NCBI GenBank assembly: GCA_009823505.1
Contig: VZQC01001015.1
Location: forward strand, 1,084,574-1,148,573
Source: Rhizomys pruinosus
Taxonomy: Eukaryota > Chordata > Mammalia > Rodentia > Spalacidae
DNA: 64,000 bases
Reading direction: 5' to 3'
Shown: piece after piece, positions 30,780-42,075 of the stretch
Position numbering within the stretch: position 1 is the first letter of the stretch
Layout of the letters: the number at the start of each line of letters is the position of its first letter
The notes under the pieces: generated by a model
The model's database searches: none
Told to the model about the DNA's origin: nothing
What the model saw: the letters and a program-made list of their open reading frames with translations, nothing else
Made by a program: the position numbers and the translations under genes

Positions 30780-31090
30780 TTTTTGGTCTTTTTGAGACAG
30801 GGTCTCCCTTTAGTCCCAGCTAGCCTGGAGCTCTCTATGTAGACCAGGCTGACCTTGAACTCACAGAGATCTGCCAGCCTCTGCCTCTGCCTCCCAAATG
30901 CTGGGATTAAATGCATGGGCCAGGCACCACACCCAGCCGAGGAAGGCAGATCTCTGTGAAATCAAAGCCAGCACTCAGGAGGCAGGGGCAGGTGGATCTC
31001 TAAGAGACTAAGGTCAGCCTGGTTGGTCTACATAACCAGTTTCAGGCCAGCTGAGGCTATAGAGAGACCCTGTCTCAAAAACCAAAACTA
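30780..31090 (-). mobile_element. B1 pair (antisense then sense)
   Basis: Antisense B1 30,780-30,945 (TTTTTGGTCTTTTTGAGACA to GGCACCACACCCAGCC), then sense B1 body 30,950-31,090 (CAGCACTCAGGAGGCAGGGG to GACCCTGTCTCAAAAACC). The strand given refers to the first. Confidence 0.88.
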
Positions 31091-31249
31091 AAATTAAATT
31101 TTAAGTTTTTTGAAAAATAGGCCACAGGAAAATAAGTCTTACTAGCAAACAGAAAAGCTAACATGCAGTCATATTAATGAGCTACAAACTTCTTTCTTGG
31201 AAAGCTTTGAAAAGAATAGGGTAATGATATATAGGAAAGTGCTAAATCC

Positions 31250-31530
31250 ACCATATTCAATGGCACAGCCTGCAATCCTAGCACTTGAGACATAAGAAGA
31301 ATCCCCAGTTCCAGGCCAGCTACAGAGCAAGACCCCCATCTCAAAAGGAAAACCAAAGCAAAGAAGCAAGAATCTAAGTCAAGCCATCAAGCTGGCTCAG
31401 GTATTTGACACTGGGTGCCAAGCAGGACCACCTGTGTGAGATCCTGGGATCCAGGTGGAAGGAGATAATCCACTCCACATTCACTCAAATAAACAAACAA
31501 ACAAACAAATTAATTAATTAATAAGATAAA
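31250..31530 (+). mobile_element. B1 scrap and B2-like SINE
   Basis: B1: GGCACAGCCTGCAATCCTAG ... CCCCATCTCAAAAGG. Then a B2/B3-like copy: ATCAAGCTGGCTCAGGTATT ... CCTGGGATCCAGGTGG with (AAAC)n/(ATTA)n tail. Confidence 0.62.
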
Positions 31531-31559
31531 AGAAAGTTAAGTCATTCTTTTTCTTTCTT

Positions 31560-31722
31560 TTTCGTTGGGGGGGGGGGTCTTTTTGAGACAAGTTCTCCCT
31601 GTAGCCCCAGCGGTCCTGGACTTGCTCTATACACCAGGCTGGCCTTGAACTCACAGAGATCTGCCTGCCTCTGCCTCTGGAGTGCCGGGATTAAAGGCAT
31701 GGACCATCACACCCAGCCTAAA
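31560..31722 (-). mobile_element. B1 SINE
   Basis: Antisense B1 after a G run: TCTTTTTGAGACAAGTTCTC to CATGGACCATCACACCCAGC. Confidence 0.93.
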
Positions 31723-31884
31723 TCATTCTTATCAGAACATTTTTTTGTAATGGGTTAAATATTATGTGATACCAACAAATGTGTTAATTTCACTAGCTGT
31801 AATATGTCGTGTTATAATTCTCTAATAATTCATATGGTCATTATTTACATCTATATAGACACCTATCCTGAAATTTATAAAATT

Positions 31885-32050
31885 ACTTCATGCTGGGCGT
31901 GGTGGCACATGCCTTTAATCTTAGCACTTGGGAGGCAGAGGTAGGTGGATCTTTGTGAGTTCAAGACCAACCTGGTCTACATATCGAGTTCCAGGACATC
32001 CGGAACTACAGGGAGACCCTGTCTCAAAAAGACAAAAAAAAAACTTACTT
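31885..32050 (+). mobile_element. B1 SINE
   Basis: GCTGGGCGTGGTGGCACATG to CAAAAAGACAAAAAAAAA; TTACTTCAT flanks it. Confidence 0.95.
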
Positions 32051-33058
32051 CATATACTAGAAATTATAATACTTTAGCAAATTACAGAACAAGAGAATTG
32101 AAACAATCGTGGTTAACACAGTTGAAATTACAGAACTGAGCACTGACTTTGGGGACAATCATTTTACTATTTTAATTATTCTATTTATATGCATTTCAAA
32201 TTTATTCAAAATACTTCTAAATGGTCCTTTTCCAATAATGGGATATGAATGACCTTTTCTCTACTTCCTGTTTTTCTTGATTTTCCATAACATGCCTCTA
32301 AAAAACCTCTGAAATCGACATGTCGCTGACTAAAAAGAAATTACAAACTTAGGAGCTCTAACTTTCCTGTGGAGATATTTTTCTTGCTGTGTAATTCTAG
32401 TGAATCTCTTGAGTGCTCTGATAAGACAGCGAACCTGAAAATGAGTGCTTGCTAATGGTGAAATCCTCTTTGGGGACAGCACCGAATGCTCAGAGGCAAC
32501 GCTGTAAATATGATCAGATGATGAAAGGGCCAGCTGCCATGAATCTTTTCAAATTTCAAAGATGAGGAACTATTTAAACACACCACACACACACATGCAC
32601 ACTCACACACACCCTACCTCCTTCCTCATAAATGTTAAGTGGCAAAAGACTCTGGTTTTATTTCTAAGCTTTCCTGCGGTGATCATGTAAGCAGTGAACA
32701 GGGCAGAGTTCTACATACCTCGGTGCTGACTCAGAAAGGAAGGGTTCTACATTCCTTAATTAGCAGCATCAGAAGAGCTCCACTTCCGGCAATGCAGTTC
32801 CCATTTCACCCAGCTACCCAGCAGGCTCAATACCCCACAGGTCCATGCAGAGGATGATTATAAAGTCTGGAAACAATAGACCATGCTACTTAATTTATTA
32901 TGTTCTATTTTGTTGTGTTACACACTATTCTCTTGTTCCTAATGTTTACATGATGAAGATGTCGGGAGAAGAGGAACTTTCTTAACTTCCAGACCTCGGA
33001 TACACCCTGTGATGAGATAGATAAGCCCTTGACAAATTTGAAAAAACACAGCTTTCTT
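32051..33058. other. SINE-free unique DNA
   Basis: 1 kb without SINEs; a short (CA)n lies at 32,579-32,614. 32,380-32,580 has even composition like constrained non-coding DNA, but nothing is identifiable. Confidence 0.5.
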
Positions 33059-33222
33059 GGCCAAGCGTGGTGACATGCACTTTTAATCCCTGCCCTTGGG
33101 ATGCAGAGGCAGGTAGATCTCTGTTAAATCTGAGGCCAGCTGGTCTACATAGTTCTAAAAAAAAAAAAAAAAAAGACAGAGCTACATAACTGAGACCTTG
33201 TCCTGGAGGAAGAAGGGGAGGA
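33059..33222 (+). mobile_element. B1 SINE, rearranged
   Basis: CCAAGCGTGGTGACATGCAC start; an A run interrupts the 3' half before GAGCTACATAACTGAGACC. 33,223-33,568 is unique. Confidence 0.85.
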
Positions 33223-33568
33223 GGAGGGAGAATAGCTTTCTCGGTTATTTACAGGCAAATTATTCTAAATCTGGTGGTCAGAAGTTTCCTTTTTGGTACA
33301 AATTACTGGAATTAAGTTTATGGTCTATCCTACAATCCTCACACATAAAAAGCAAGGGTCTTGAGGAAGATTTCCAGACCAATGACATGGCATCCAGGGC
33401 AATCGGGTTTGAAAAGCAGGTGGCAGAGATCACAAGCTTAAAGGAAGTGTCACATTCTCACAGACCATTTTTCCTTGTAAATTGTGGATTTAATCACATT
33501 GATAATTACTTCCTTTAAAGTTGGAGGGAGCTGTTGTTATTGTTGTTTTCCGGGGTTTGTGGGGGTGG

Positions 33569-33735
33569 TTTGTTTTATTTTGTTTTGTTTTTGTTTTGTT
33601 TTGTTTTGTTTTGTTCAAGACAGGTTCTTCCTGTAGCCCCAGATGGCCTGGAACTCACTATGTAGACCAGACTGGCCTCAATCTCAGAGATCTTCCTGCC
33701 TCTGCCTCCCCAGTGCTAGACTAAAGGTATGCTTC
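33569..33735 (-). mobile_element. B1 SINE with (TTTTG)n
   Basis: TTTTG pentamers (33,569-33,616), the complement of an AAAAC tail, lead into antisense B1 CAAGACAGGTTCTTCCTGTA ... GTGCTAGACTAAAGG. Confidence 0.92.
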
Positions 33736-33749
33736 CTACTGACCCACCT

Positions 33750-33885
33750 GCTTGTTTTTTGAAACAGGGTCTCACGTAGCCCAAACCGGTTTCAAACTTG
33801 TTATGTAGTCAAGGATGACCTTGAACTCCATGTTCTCCTCACAAATGCTGGGATTTTGGGTCTATCACACCACACATAGCTAGAT
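33750..33885 (-). mobile_element. B1/B4-like SINE, old
   Basis: TGAAACAGGGTCTCACGTAG, TGTAGTCAAGGATGACCTTG and CAAATGCTGGGATTTTGGG. Confidence 0.75.
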
Positions 33886-33973
33886 GTTTCAAATAGAGAA
33901 TAATTCTAAAAATGCAATCAACAGTTTTGACATGATTTTATTGGTAAACTATTTTGAAAAACATCATTTTGTA

Positions 33974-34130
33974 GCCGGGCATGGTGGCGCATGCCTTTAA
34001 TCCTAGCACTTGGGAGGCAGAGGCAGGTGGATCTTTGTGGGTTCAAAGCCAGCCTGGTCTACAGAGTGAGTTCCAGGACAGCTGGGGCTACAGGGAGACC
34101 CTGTCTCAAAAAGACAAAAAAAAAAAAGGA
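33974..34130 (+). mobile_element. B1 SINE
   Basis: GCCGGGCATGGTGGCGCATG to CAAAAAGACAAAAAAAAAAA. Confidence 0.96.
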
Positions 34131-34147
34131 ATCTTAAAAAAAAAAAC

Positions 34148-34335
34148 AGGGGTTACAGAGTTTGCTCAGCAGTTAAAAGCAGTCATTGCTCTTCCAGAGG
34201 ACTTAAGTCCACTTACACCTTATCCTACCCCACTGTTGTTTGAATTAATTGTTTTTATTTAGTTAGTTTTGAAACAGTCTTGCCACATAGCCCAGGCTGG
34301 CCTTGAACTCGTAATTTCCATGATTTAGACTCCTC
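34148..34335. mobile_element. B2 head fragment and antisense B1-like piece
   Basis: CAGGGGTTACAGAGTTTGC ... TTGCTCTTCCAGAGGACTTA (plus), then GTTTTGAAACAGTCTTGCC ... GGCCTTGAACTCGTAA (minus). Confidence 0.65.
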
Positions 34336-34748
34336 AGCCAGTCCTGTGCTCCCCCCCTGCTTCCCCCCAATCCTCAGCCATCCTGGTCCTGTCTTCCCAC
34401 CCCCCCAATGCACCAAGCTCCTGTGATACCAATTGTTTGTTTACAGCTTAGCCAATTTTTCTATTCTTGCTTGCCCAGCTGCTGGGCCAGTCTCAATCAG
34501 CAGTCTTACTTGCTTTTATTATTGTTTCCTGGTCCTAAACCTCTTCTCAGTCTCAGGACCCCTGCTTTCAGCAGGACACTCTATAGCATTCCGGAAAAGG
34601 TCAGACCTATGTGGAAATAGCTGTTATAATGGCTACATCCTCACCATAGTATGTGTGATCTTCACAGCCCCATGCCCACGTCTTGTGGTTAGCCCATGCT
34701 GGCCCGGAAATTTCCGTTTCTTGCTGCAGGGCACAACCTTTTTAACTA
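34336..34748. other. Unique DNA
   Basis: No gene or repeat recognised; C runs near 34,352 and 34,402. Confidence 0.5.
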
Positions 34749-35955
34749 GGATTTTTTTCTCCTTTTTTTGGCTTTTTTTGTGAAAGGGGTCCAGCTGGTC
34801 TTTTGGAACTCACGTGTAGACAAGACTGTGTGGCCCTTGACTCAGGAGGATCCTGCGGGCTCTCTGCCTCCCCCTCCTGAGTGCGGGGACTGAAAGTGTG
34901 TGCCACCACACCTGGTTCTTTCTGTTTCTGAATGTGTATTATTTTTTTTTTTTTTTTGAGTCTGTTTGAGACAGGGGGTACCGCCCTGCCCTGCAAGAAA
35001 CATGCCCGCAGCTGTCCTGGAACTCACCTACGTCTGTGAGACCAGGCTGGCTTGAAACTCAACACTCCTCCTAACTCAGCTTCTGGAGTACTGGGAATAA
35101 AGATGTATACCACCACACACACACACAAAAAAACTTTTTTTTTTTGCTTTTTTTTTTGTTTTTTTGCTGTTGACACAGGGTCTCTCTGTAGCTCCAGCTG
35201 CCGGGAAACTCTCTATGTAGAACCAGGCTGGCCTGAACTCACAGAGATCTTCCTGGCTCTGCCTTCGGAGGGATTCCTTTTTTTAATATTTATTTTTATT
35301 TTAAATTATGATTGTGCACATGAGTGTCTAATGAGGCCAAAGGAGTCAGATCCCCCAGGAGCTTAAGTCTCCCGAGACCAGGTAGTGGTGGCCCTATAGC
35401 TATATGGTTGCTGGAGTTGAACTAGGTTCTCGGAAGAGTAACACTTGTGCTCTAACTGCTGAGCCCTCTCTCTCTCCATCCCCCTGGTGTGTTTTTGTTT
35501 AATTGTTATTTATATGTGTGGTGTATGTGTGGGTGTTTTTTTTGTTTTCCTGGTTGGTCTTTTTTTTTTTATTTTTTTGTCTTTTTTGTTTGATACAGGG
35601 TCGCCCCTTAGCCCCAGCCCCAGCTGTCCGTGGAACTACTCTGTAGACAAGGCTGGCCTTGAACTTCAACAAAGATCCGGCACCTAGCACTGCCCTCTGC
35701 CTCCCCAAGTGCAGGATTAAAGGCGTGCACCACACCCTGGTTTTTGGATCGTTTTTTTTAAATTTTTAAATTTTTTTATTGTGTATGAAGTACTGTCCTC
35801 ACATGAGGTTGTGCACCCGTGTCGGAACTGCTGCGGAGGTCAGAAGAGGTTTGGATTTCCCCTGGAACTGGAGTTCCTGAAGGAGTTATAGACAGTTCTC
35901 AGCCCCAGTGGGGGCGGGGGATCGAACCCGGGTCCTCTGCAAGAGGAGGAATCGN
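34749..35955 (-). mobile_element. SINE cluster in indel-rich sequence ending at N
   Basis: Antisense copies in order: B1 (34,760-34,915), B1 (34,940-35,120), B1 (35,135-35,272), B2 (35,278-35,485), B1 (35,550-35,740), B2 (35,755-35,950). Many single-base insertions and losses relative to other copies, and an N at 35,955, suggest an uncorrected long-read gap fill. Confidence 0.75.
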
Positions 35956-35998
35956 AAAAAAACAAAAAAAAAAAAAAAAAAAAAGACTTTTGTCAAAA

Positions 35999-36001
35999 AA
36001 T

Positions 36002-36035
<34 letters not shown>
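35999..36035 (+). repeat. (CA)n microsatellite
   Basis: About 17 CA units following a long A run. Confidence 0.95.
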
Positions 36036-36039
<4 letters not shown>

Positions 36040-36405
36040 CACGCATTGTGTCACATGTAATACCAGCTAACTGGGAAGCTGAGGAGGATCATGAGTTTGA
36101 ATGAGGCCAGTCATATAGGCAACATAGGAAAATCTTGACTCAAAAAAGAATATGCATGCTTGGCTAGGTGACAGACGCCTTTAATCCTACAGGCAAGTTC
36201 TAGGCTAGCCAAGACCTGGGTCCTCTGCTAGAATAGAGGGTGCTGGGTGATTTTAACTACTGAGCCATCTCTCTAGCCCCTTGTTTTTTATTTATTTTGA
36301 GACAGGCTTTCACACTGCAACTCCAGCTAAACTAGAATTCGCAATAATCTTACCTCAGTTTCTCCAGTGCTAGAATTACCAGCATGAACCACCATGCCCT
36401 GCTGA
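36040..36405. mobile_element. Degraded SINE scraps
   Basis: B1-like plus (36,050-36,145), B1 piece plus (36,155-36,205), antisense B2 head (36,206-36,282, CCTGGGTCCTCTGCTAGAAT to GAGCCATCTCTCTAGC) and antisense B1-like (36,290-36,405). Confidence 0.65.
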
Positions 36406-36407
36406 AA

Positions 36408-36426
36408 ATGCATTTACTTTAAATTT

Positions 36427-36465
<39 letters not shown>

Positions 36466-36685
36466 TGAATGTACTGTCTGCATGTAAGTTTGTGCACCCG
36501 TGTCGTGAAATGCCACGGAGGTCAGAAGAGGGTGTCGGATTCCCCCAGAACTGGAGTTCTCCTGGAATTGGAGTTTCAGACGGTTCTCGGCCGCCATGTG
36601 GGTGCTGGGGATCAAACCCAGGTCCTCTGCAAGAGCGTAGGCGCTCTTAACCACTAGGCTATCTCTCCAGCCTCATACTTTAAAT
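36408..36685 (-). mobile_element. B2 SINE, long form
   Basis: TACTTTAAAT flanks both sides; (TTTA)n at 36,427-36,465 is the complemented tail, then TGAATGTACTGTCTGCATG to CTATCTCTCCAGCC. Confidence 0.95.
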
Positions 36686-36691
36686 AAGAAT

Positions 36692-36830
36692 TGTTGCCTG
36701 GCATGGTGGCACAGGACGTTAATCCCAGCAGAGGTGGATCTCTGTGAATTCAAGGCCAGCCTGGTCTACATAGGGAGTTCTAGGCCAGCTGGGGCTACAG
36801 GTAAACTCTGTCTCAAAAAAAAAAACAGAC
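36692..36830 (+). mobile_element. B1 SINE, short
   Basis: GCCTGGCATGGTGGCACAGG to TCTGTCTCAAAAAAAA. Confidence 0.9.
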
Positions 36831-37065
36831 AAGGGGCGGAGAGATGGTCTAGTGGTTAAGAGCGCCGACTGCTCTTGCAGAGGACCCGGGTTCGATCCCC
36901 AGCACCCACATGGCAGCTGAGAGCCGTCTTTAACTCCATTCCCAGGGAAATCCAACACCCTTTCTGACCTCCGCAGCATTGCCTGACACGGGTGCACAAA
37001 CCTACATGCAGACAGTACATTCATACACATAAAAAATAAAAAATTTAAAAAAAACAGACAAAAGC
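36819..37065 (+). mobile_element. B2 SINE, short form
   Basis: AAAAACAGACAA flanks GGGGCGGAGAGATGGTCTAG ... AAAAAATAAAAAATTT. Confidence 0.96.
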
Positions 37066-37107
37066 CCCCAAAACTATGTCAAAGTCCCTATCAAATTGAA
37101 CAGGTCT

Positions 37108-37192
37108 TGAATAAGGATGTAGTTTAGTGGTAGAACACCACTTTGATATGATTTTGGCTTGCTTAGAGGTTCTGGGATTAATTCCTATCACC

Positions 37193-37247
<55 letters not shown>

Positions 37248-37262
37248 ACAGACAGACAGATC
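37108..37262 (+). mobile_element. ID SINE with (GATA)n/(CAGA)n tail
   Basis: ATGTAGTTTAGTGGTAGAAC ... TGGGATTAATTCCTATCACC, then about 13 GATA units and CAGA units. Confidence 0.75.
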
Positions 37263-37503
37263 ACTCGATCTTGGGATTTTGGTATCCTTGATCATGTAAA
37301 ATCCATAGTTTTTCACTTACCCTGACTAAGTTTCCCTATATCTGCCTTATAAAATACAACCATAGGCCAAGTAATGTGACTCATACCTGACTGCGGCAGG
37401 TATCCCATAACTAAGCAACTCACTTCATGGAGCCATAGTGTGTCATAGACTTGGCTTTTCTTCCTCATCGTGCATTAGTTTCTGAAATCATCCCACATAG
37501 ATA
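37263..37503. other. Unique DNA
   Basis: No gene or repeat recognised. Confidence 0.5.
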
Positions 37504-37682
37504 AGACCATACATTAGCCAGGCATGGTGGCACACGCCTTTAATCCTAGCACTTGGGAGGCAGAGGCAGGTGGATTTTTGTGAGTTCAAGTCCAGCCTGG
37601 TCTACAGAGTGAGTTCCAAGACAGCTGGGGCTACAGGAAGACCCTGTCTTGAAAAGATGAAAAAAAAAAAGACCATACATAT
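37504..37682 (+). mobile_element. B1 SINE with target-site duplication
   Basis: AGACCATACAT flanks a full B1 (GCCAGGCATGGTGGCACACG to GATGAAAAAAAAAA). Confidence 0.96.
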
Positions 37683-37750
37683 TCAATACAGTGTGCTACC
37701 CCTGTACGGATAGGAAAAAAAAAAGAGTAAGTTTAATGTTTCTAGACCAA

Positions 37751-38029
37751 GATAGGTGTAATTTCTTTTTTGTTTTTTTTTTAATTTTTTATTTTTATGT
37801 GTATGAATGTACTGTCTGCATGCAGGTCTGTGCACCCATGTTGTGCAATGCCGCGGAGGTCAGAAGAGGGTGTCGGATTCCCCTGGAACTGGAGTTCTCC
37901 TGGAATTGGAGTTACAGACAGTTCTCGGCTGCCATGTGGGTGCTGGGGATCGAACCAGGGTCCTCTGCAAGAGCAGTCGGCGCTCTTAACCGCTAGGCTA
38001 TCTCTCCAGCCCTGATAGGTGTAATTTCT
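37751..38029 (-). mobile_element. B2 SINE, long form, perfect target-site duplication
   Basis: GATAGGTGTAATTTCT at 37,751-37,766 and 38,014-38,029 flanks a full antisense B2. A recent insertion. Confidence 0.98.
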
Positions 38030-38244
38030 ATACAAAACCAACCCCACATGGCAAACTGTGACATTTCCCCAAAGCTGACAATATAGCTTGTTTCCAAAAA
38101 TTCAAATGATTTGTATATCAGTAGCCATATGATATATTTACATCACTAACCATATGATATTCATCAATAGCAGCAACAAATTTCCAGATACTGCAATCAT
38201 TTGAATAAAATTGGAGCAACATCTAGCAAAAGACTTATTTACGA

Positions 38245-38522
38245 GCCTGGTGTGGTGCCACATGCCTATTTAGGAGGCTGAAACAGGAAGACAGCCATGA
38301 GCTCTAAACCATCTAGGACTACATACACAGTAAGACCCTGTCTCAAAAAAAAAATTTTTTTTTTCAAGAAATAAGTCTGGGTTTGGTTACACAGCCTTTT
38401 AATCCCAGCACTCAGGAGGCAGAGGCAGGCAGATCTTTGTGAGTTCAAGATCAGTTTGTTCTACATAGTGAGTACCAAGCCAGCTGAGACTACAGTGAGA
38501 CCCTTGTCTCAAAAACAAAGGA
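38245..38522 (+). mobile_element. Two B1 SINEs
   Basis: Old short B1 (38,245-38,350, ending in an A run that abuts a T run) and B1 38,376-38,520 (GGTTTGGTTACACAGCC to CTTGTCTCAAAAACAAAGG). Confidence 0.85.
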
Positions 38523-38702
38523 ATGTGCCGGGCATGGTGGCGCACGCCTTTAATCCTAGCACTTGGGAGGCAGAGGCAGGCGGATCTTTGTGAGTTCAAG
38601 GCCAGTCTGGTCTACAGAGTGAGATCCAGGTCAGCTGGGACTACAGGGAGACCCTGTCTCGAGAAGACCAAAAAAATAAAAACAAAAAACAAAGGAATGT
38701 AT
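38510..38702 (+). mobile_element. B1 SINE inserted after B1 tail
   Basis: AAAACAAAGGAATGT on both sides flanks GCCGGGCATGGTGGCGCACG ... TCTCGAGAAGACC. It inserted in the tail of the previous B1. Confidence 0.96.
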
Positions 38703-38945
38703 TGGAGCTAGGGGTATATAGCTAGGTGATAGAGTACTTGTCTAACATGGGAAAGGTCTTGAATTCAATGACAAAAATAAAGTAAAATACTTTAATCCTA
38801 GCACTTGGGAGGCAGAGGCAGGTGGATCTCTGTGAGTTTAAGGCCAGCCTGGTCTACATAGTGAGTTCCAGGCTAGCTGAGACTAAAGGGAGACCCTGTC
38901 TCAAAAATAAATAAATAAATAAATAAAAATATAAAGTAAAATAAA
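38703..38945 (+). mobile_element. ID SINE and truncated B1
   Basis: ID: GGGTATATAGCTAGGTGATA ... CTTGAATTCAATGAC. B1 lacking its first ~20 bases: CTTTAATCCTAGCACTTGGG ... TCTCAAAAATAAATAAATAA. Confidence 0.88.
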
Positions 38946-39102
38946 TATATTTCCAAAAATAGCACATTGTGGAATATAATCCTTAACCTCAGAAGGGAAA
39001 TCTTCTATCAATGTCAAAGAGATAATCATTGAAATGAGATTGTTCTAATTAATATTCGGTACATAATACTCATACCTAAGAGAAGTTTTGTTCATTTATT
39101 AA

Positions 39103-39383
39103 AAAGATAGTTTCTGGGGCTGGAGAGATGGCCTAGCGGTTGGGAGCGCCGACGCTCTTGCAGAGGACCCGGGTTCGATCCCCAGCACCCACATGGCGGC
39201 CGAGAGCAGTCTGAAACTCCAATTTCAAGAGAACTCCAGTTCCAGGGGAATCTGACACCCTCTTCTGACCTCCGCGGCATTGCACCACACGGGTGCACAA
39301 ACTCGCATGCAGACAGTACATTCATACACATACAGAAATAAATAAAATTAATAAAAAAAATTTTTTTTAAGATAGTTTCTGAA
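39103..39383 (+). mobile_element. B2 SINE, long form (duplication copy 1)
   Basis: AAGATAGTTTCTG target-site duplication flanks GGGGCTGGAGAGATGGCCTA ... AAATAAATAAAATTAATAAA. Confidence 0.97.
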
Positions 39384-40156
39384 TTAATGTTCAGGGTTTG
39401 TCTCCTTCCATTCCTATAGATTAGAAAGCAATTCTCCCTGTTCTTTATTTTTTCTATTATTAAAAACTTTCATGCTCTTCATTTCCAAGGTGTGTGGCAG
39501 GGAAACCTTAGGGAACCTTAGGGAAAGGCTAAACTTTTGACCTAAATTATTTCAAAGCTTTGGAACATTCATGTCCCTGGTTCCATCTCCAGGAGTGAAA
39601 AAAATAACAACAGCAACAGCAACAACAATGAATTCAAGGCATGGAGAGTACTTGCTGAGCATGCACAAAACTTTGGCTTCCATCCCCTGTGCCCCCAAAA
39701 CCAGGTATGGTGGCACAAGCCTGTAGTTCCAGTTCTTGAGAAGGTACAGGCAGGAGACTCAGGAGGTCAAGACCATTCTGCTTCATAGAGATGGAAGCAG
39801 GCCCTCAGCTACACGGGCTCCTATCTCAAAAATCAATTGCTGATATATTCTGTTGTGTTTACATGGAAAGACAGGCAGTGTGAATGGTGCTTCTCTGCAA
39901 TTATTCAGTGGGCTCAAGTAATCTTCAAAACTTTGTTCTGCTTTGGGATCAACCACTGCTCCTTTGCCAGTAAGAAGTGCCTGCAGCTGTTGGGGACTGT
40001 TAGATAGCGTCCTTGGGCCTCCTGGACGGGTTGATATTTTTGCACCTATCAGTGCCTCATTAGCTGGAGCATTTCCTTAGTCACAGACTACCCGTTTACT
40101 GGGATGTTGTCAATAGGAAATATATTTGAAGATAACATGTTTTTCTAAACAAAAAT

Positions 40157-40187
<31 letters not shown>
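39110..40187 (+). repeat. ~1.08-kb near-identical repeat, copy 1
   Basis: Contains the B2, unique DNA, a B4-like SINE (39,640-39,835) and ends in a (TA)n run. The same order recurs at 40,561-41,655 with differences that are almost all one-base indels. Confidence 0.97.
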
Positions 40188-40193
<6 letters not shown>

Positions 40194-40553
40194 CACATAC
40201 TACTTGAAATACATAATACATACCTACTACATGCTCATGAACTAATGGTCAATAGGGTAAAAATGGTCAATAAGTCAAACCAAATGAAAGTAAATAAAAG
40301 CTAAATGATTAGACTTTAAACATTATACAATTAATTCTTGTGTAGTGAGAAAAACATAAAAAAACAAAATATATAAATTCTTGAAAGGAAAAATATAAGA
40401 AAATGTACATCGTGTTGAGTTTGATACTGAATTTTTGTATTTTACAAAGTCACTGTCCATTAGGAATAAAAATCTGGGCCAGGAATTGTGGTATACCCTT
40501 TAATCCCAGCAAACTTTTAATCCCAGTGTACAAGAAGAAGAGGCAGGGAGATN
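40188..40553. other. Unique AT-rich DNA ending at N
   Basis: Not repeated elsewhere in the window. A degraded B1 start (GGGCCAGGAATTGTGGTATA) is cut by the N at 40,553. Confidence 0.7.
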
Positions 40554-40560
40554 AAAACTA

Positions 40561-41619
40561 TCGTTTCTGGGGCTGGAGAGATGGCCTAGCGGTTGGGAGG
40601 CGCCGACGCTCTTGCAGAGGACCCCGGGTTCGATCCCCAGCACCCACATGGCGGCCGAGAGCAGTCTGAAACTCCAATTTCAAGAGAACTCCAGTTCCAG
40701 GGGAATCTGACACCCTCTTCTGACCTCCGCGGCATTGCACCACACGGGTGCACAAACTCGCATGCAGACAGTACATTCATACACATACAGAAATAAAATA
40801 AAAAAAAAAAAAAAACTTTTTTTTTTTTAAGATAGTTTCTGAATTAATGTTCAGGGTTTGTCTCCTTCCATTCCTATAGATTAGAAAGCAATTCTCCCTG
40901 TTCTTTATTTTTTCTATTATTAAAAACTTTCATGCTCTTCATTTCCAAGGTGTGTGGCAGGGAAACCTTAGGGAACCTTAGGGAAAGGCTAAACTTTTGA
41001 CCTAAATTATTTCAAAGCTTTGGAACATTCATGTCCCTGGTTCCATCTCCAGGAGTGAAAAAAATAAACAACAGCAACAGCAACAACAATGATTCAAGGC
41101 ATGGAGGTACTTGCTGAGCATGCACAAAACTTTGGCTTCCATCCCCTGGCCCCCAAAACCAGGTATGGTGGCACAAGCCTGTAGTTCCAGTTCTTGAGAA
41201 GGTACAGGCAGGAGACTCAGGAGGTCAAGACCATTCTGCTTCATAGAGATGGAAGCAGGCCCTCAGCTACACGGGCTCCTATCTCAAAAATCAATTGCTG
41301 ATATATTCTGTTGTGTTTACATGGAAAGACAGGCAGTGTGAATGGTGCTTCTCTGCAATTATTCAGTGGGCTCAAGTAATCTTCAAAACTTTGTTCTGCT
41401 TTGGGATCAACCACTGCTCCTTTGCCAGTAAGAAGTGCCTGCAGCTGTTGGGGACTGTTAGATAGCGTCCTTGGGCCTCCTGGACGGGTTGATATTTTTG
41501 CACCTATCAGTGCCTCATTAGCTGGAGCATTTCCTTAGTCACAGACTACCCGTTTACTGGGATGTTGTCAATAGGAAATATATTTGAAGATAACATTTTT
41601 TCTAAACAAAAATACAACA

Positions 41620-41655
<36 letters not shown>
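40561..41655 (+). repeat. ~1.08-kb near-identical repeat, copy 2
   Basis: Begins eight bases after the N, inside what is the left target-site duplication of the B2 in copy 1, and ends in (TA)n (41,620-41,653). Indel-only divergence from copy 1 favours an assembly artefact over a true duplication. Confidence 0.95.
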
Positions 41656-41659
<4 letters not shown>

Positions 41660-42009
41660 GGAATGCAAAATAATACGCAACACACATATAATTTAATTTC
41701 TTAGGGGGAATGTAAGATTTTTTTTCTGCTCCTTAAATTTTAGTTGGTTTTCAGAGTAGATTTCTTATATCTTTACTTTTCCTATGACATTTGAATGTTT
41801 AAGTCTTCTGCAAATGTTTACATTTTCTGACCAGCTAGCAACACTTAATATCTTTAACCCCTCCTAAGATTAGACAAAGTAGCAGAAAGCATAGAGAGAT
41901 TTGGCAAACAAGCCTGTCATAATCTGGCAAGGAAGTTCTTGAGCAACAGTATCTGAGTCTGAATTTATTGGAACATTTGAAAGCAATTAAGATTTTTTTT
42001 GTCCCCACT
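41656..42009. other. Unique DNA
   Basis: No gene or repeat recognised. Confidence 0.5.
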
Positions 42010-42028
42010 TATTTTTGCACATTTTATT

Positions 42029-42075
<47 letters not shown>

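Noticed and set aside
37797..38015. Recurring peptide MCMNVLSACRFVHPCRAM and similar
   Set aside because: It is a translation of antisense B2 and occurs in over a dozen places.
39110..41655. Recent genuine segmental duplication
   Set aside because: Not excluded, but indel-only differences and the adjacent N make an assembly artefact more likely.
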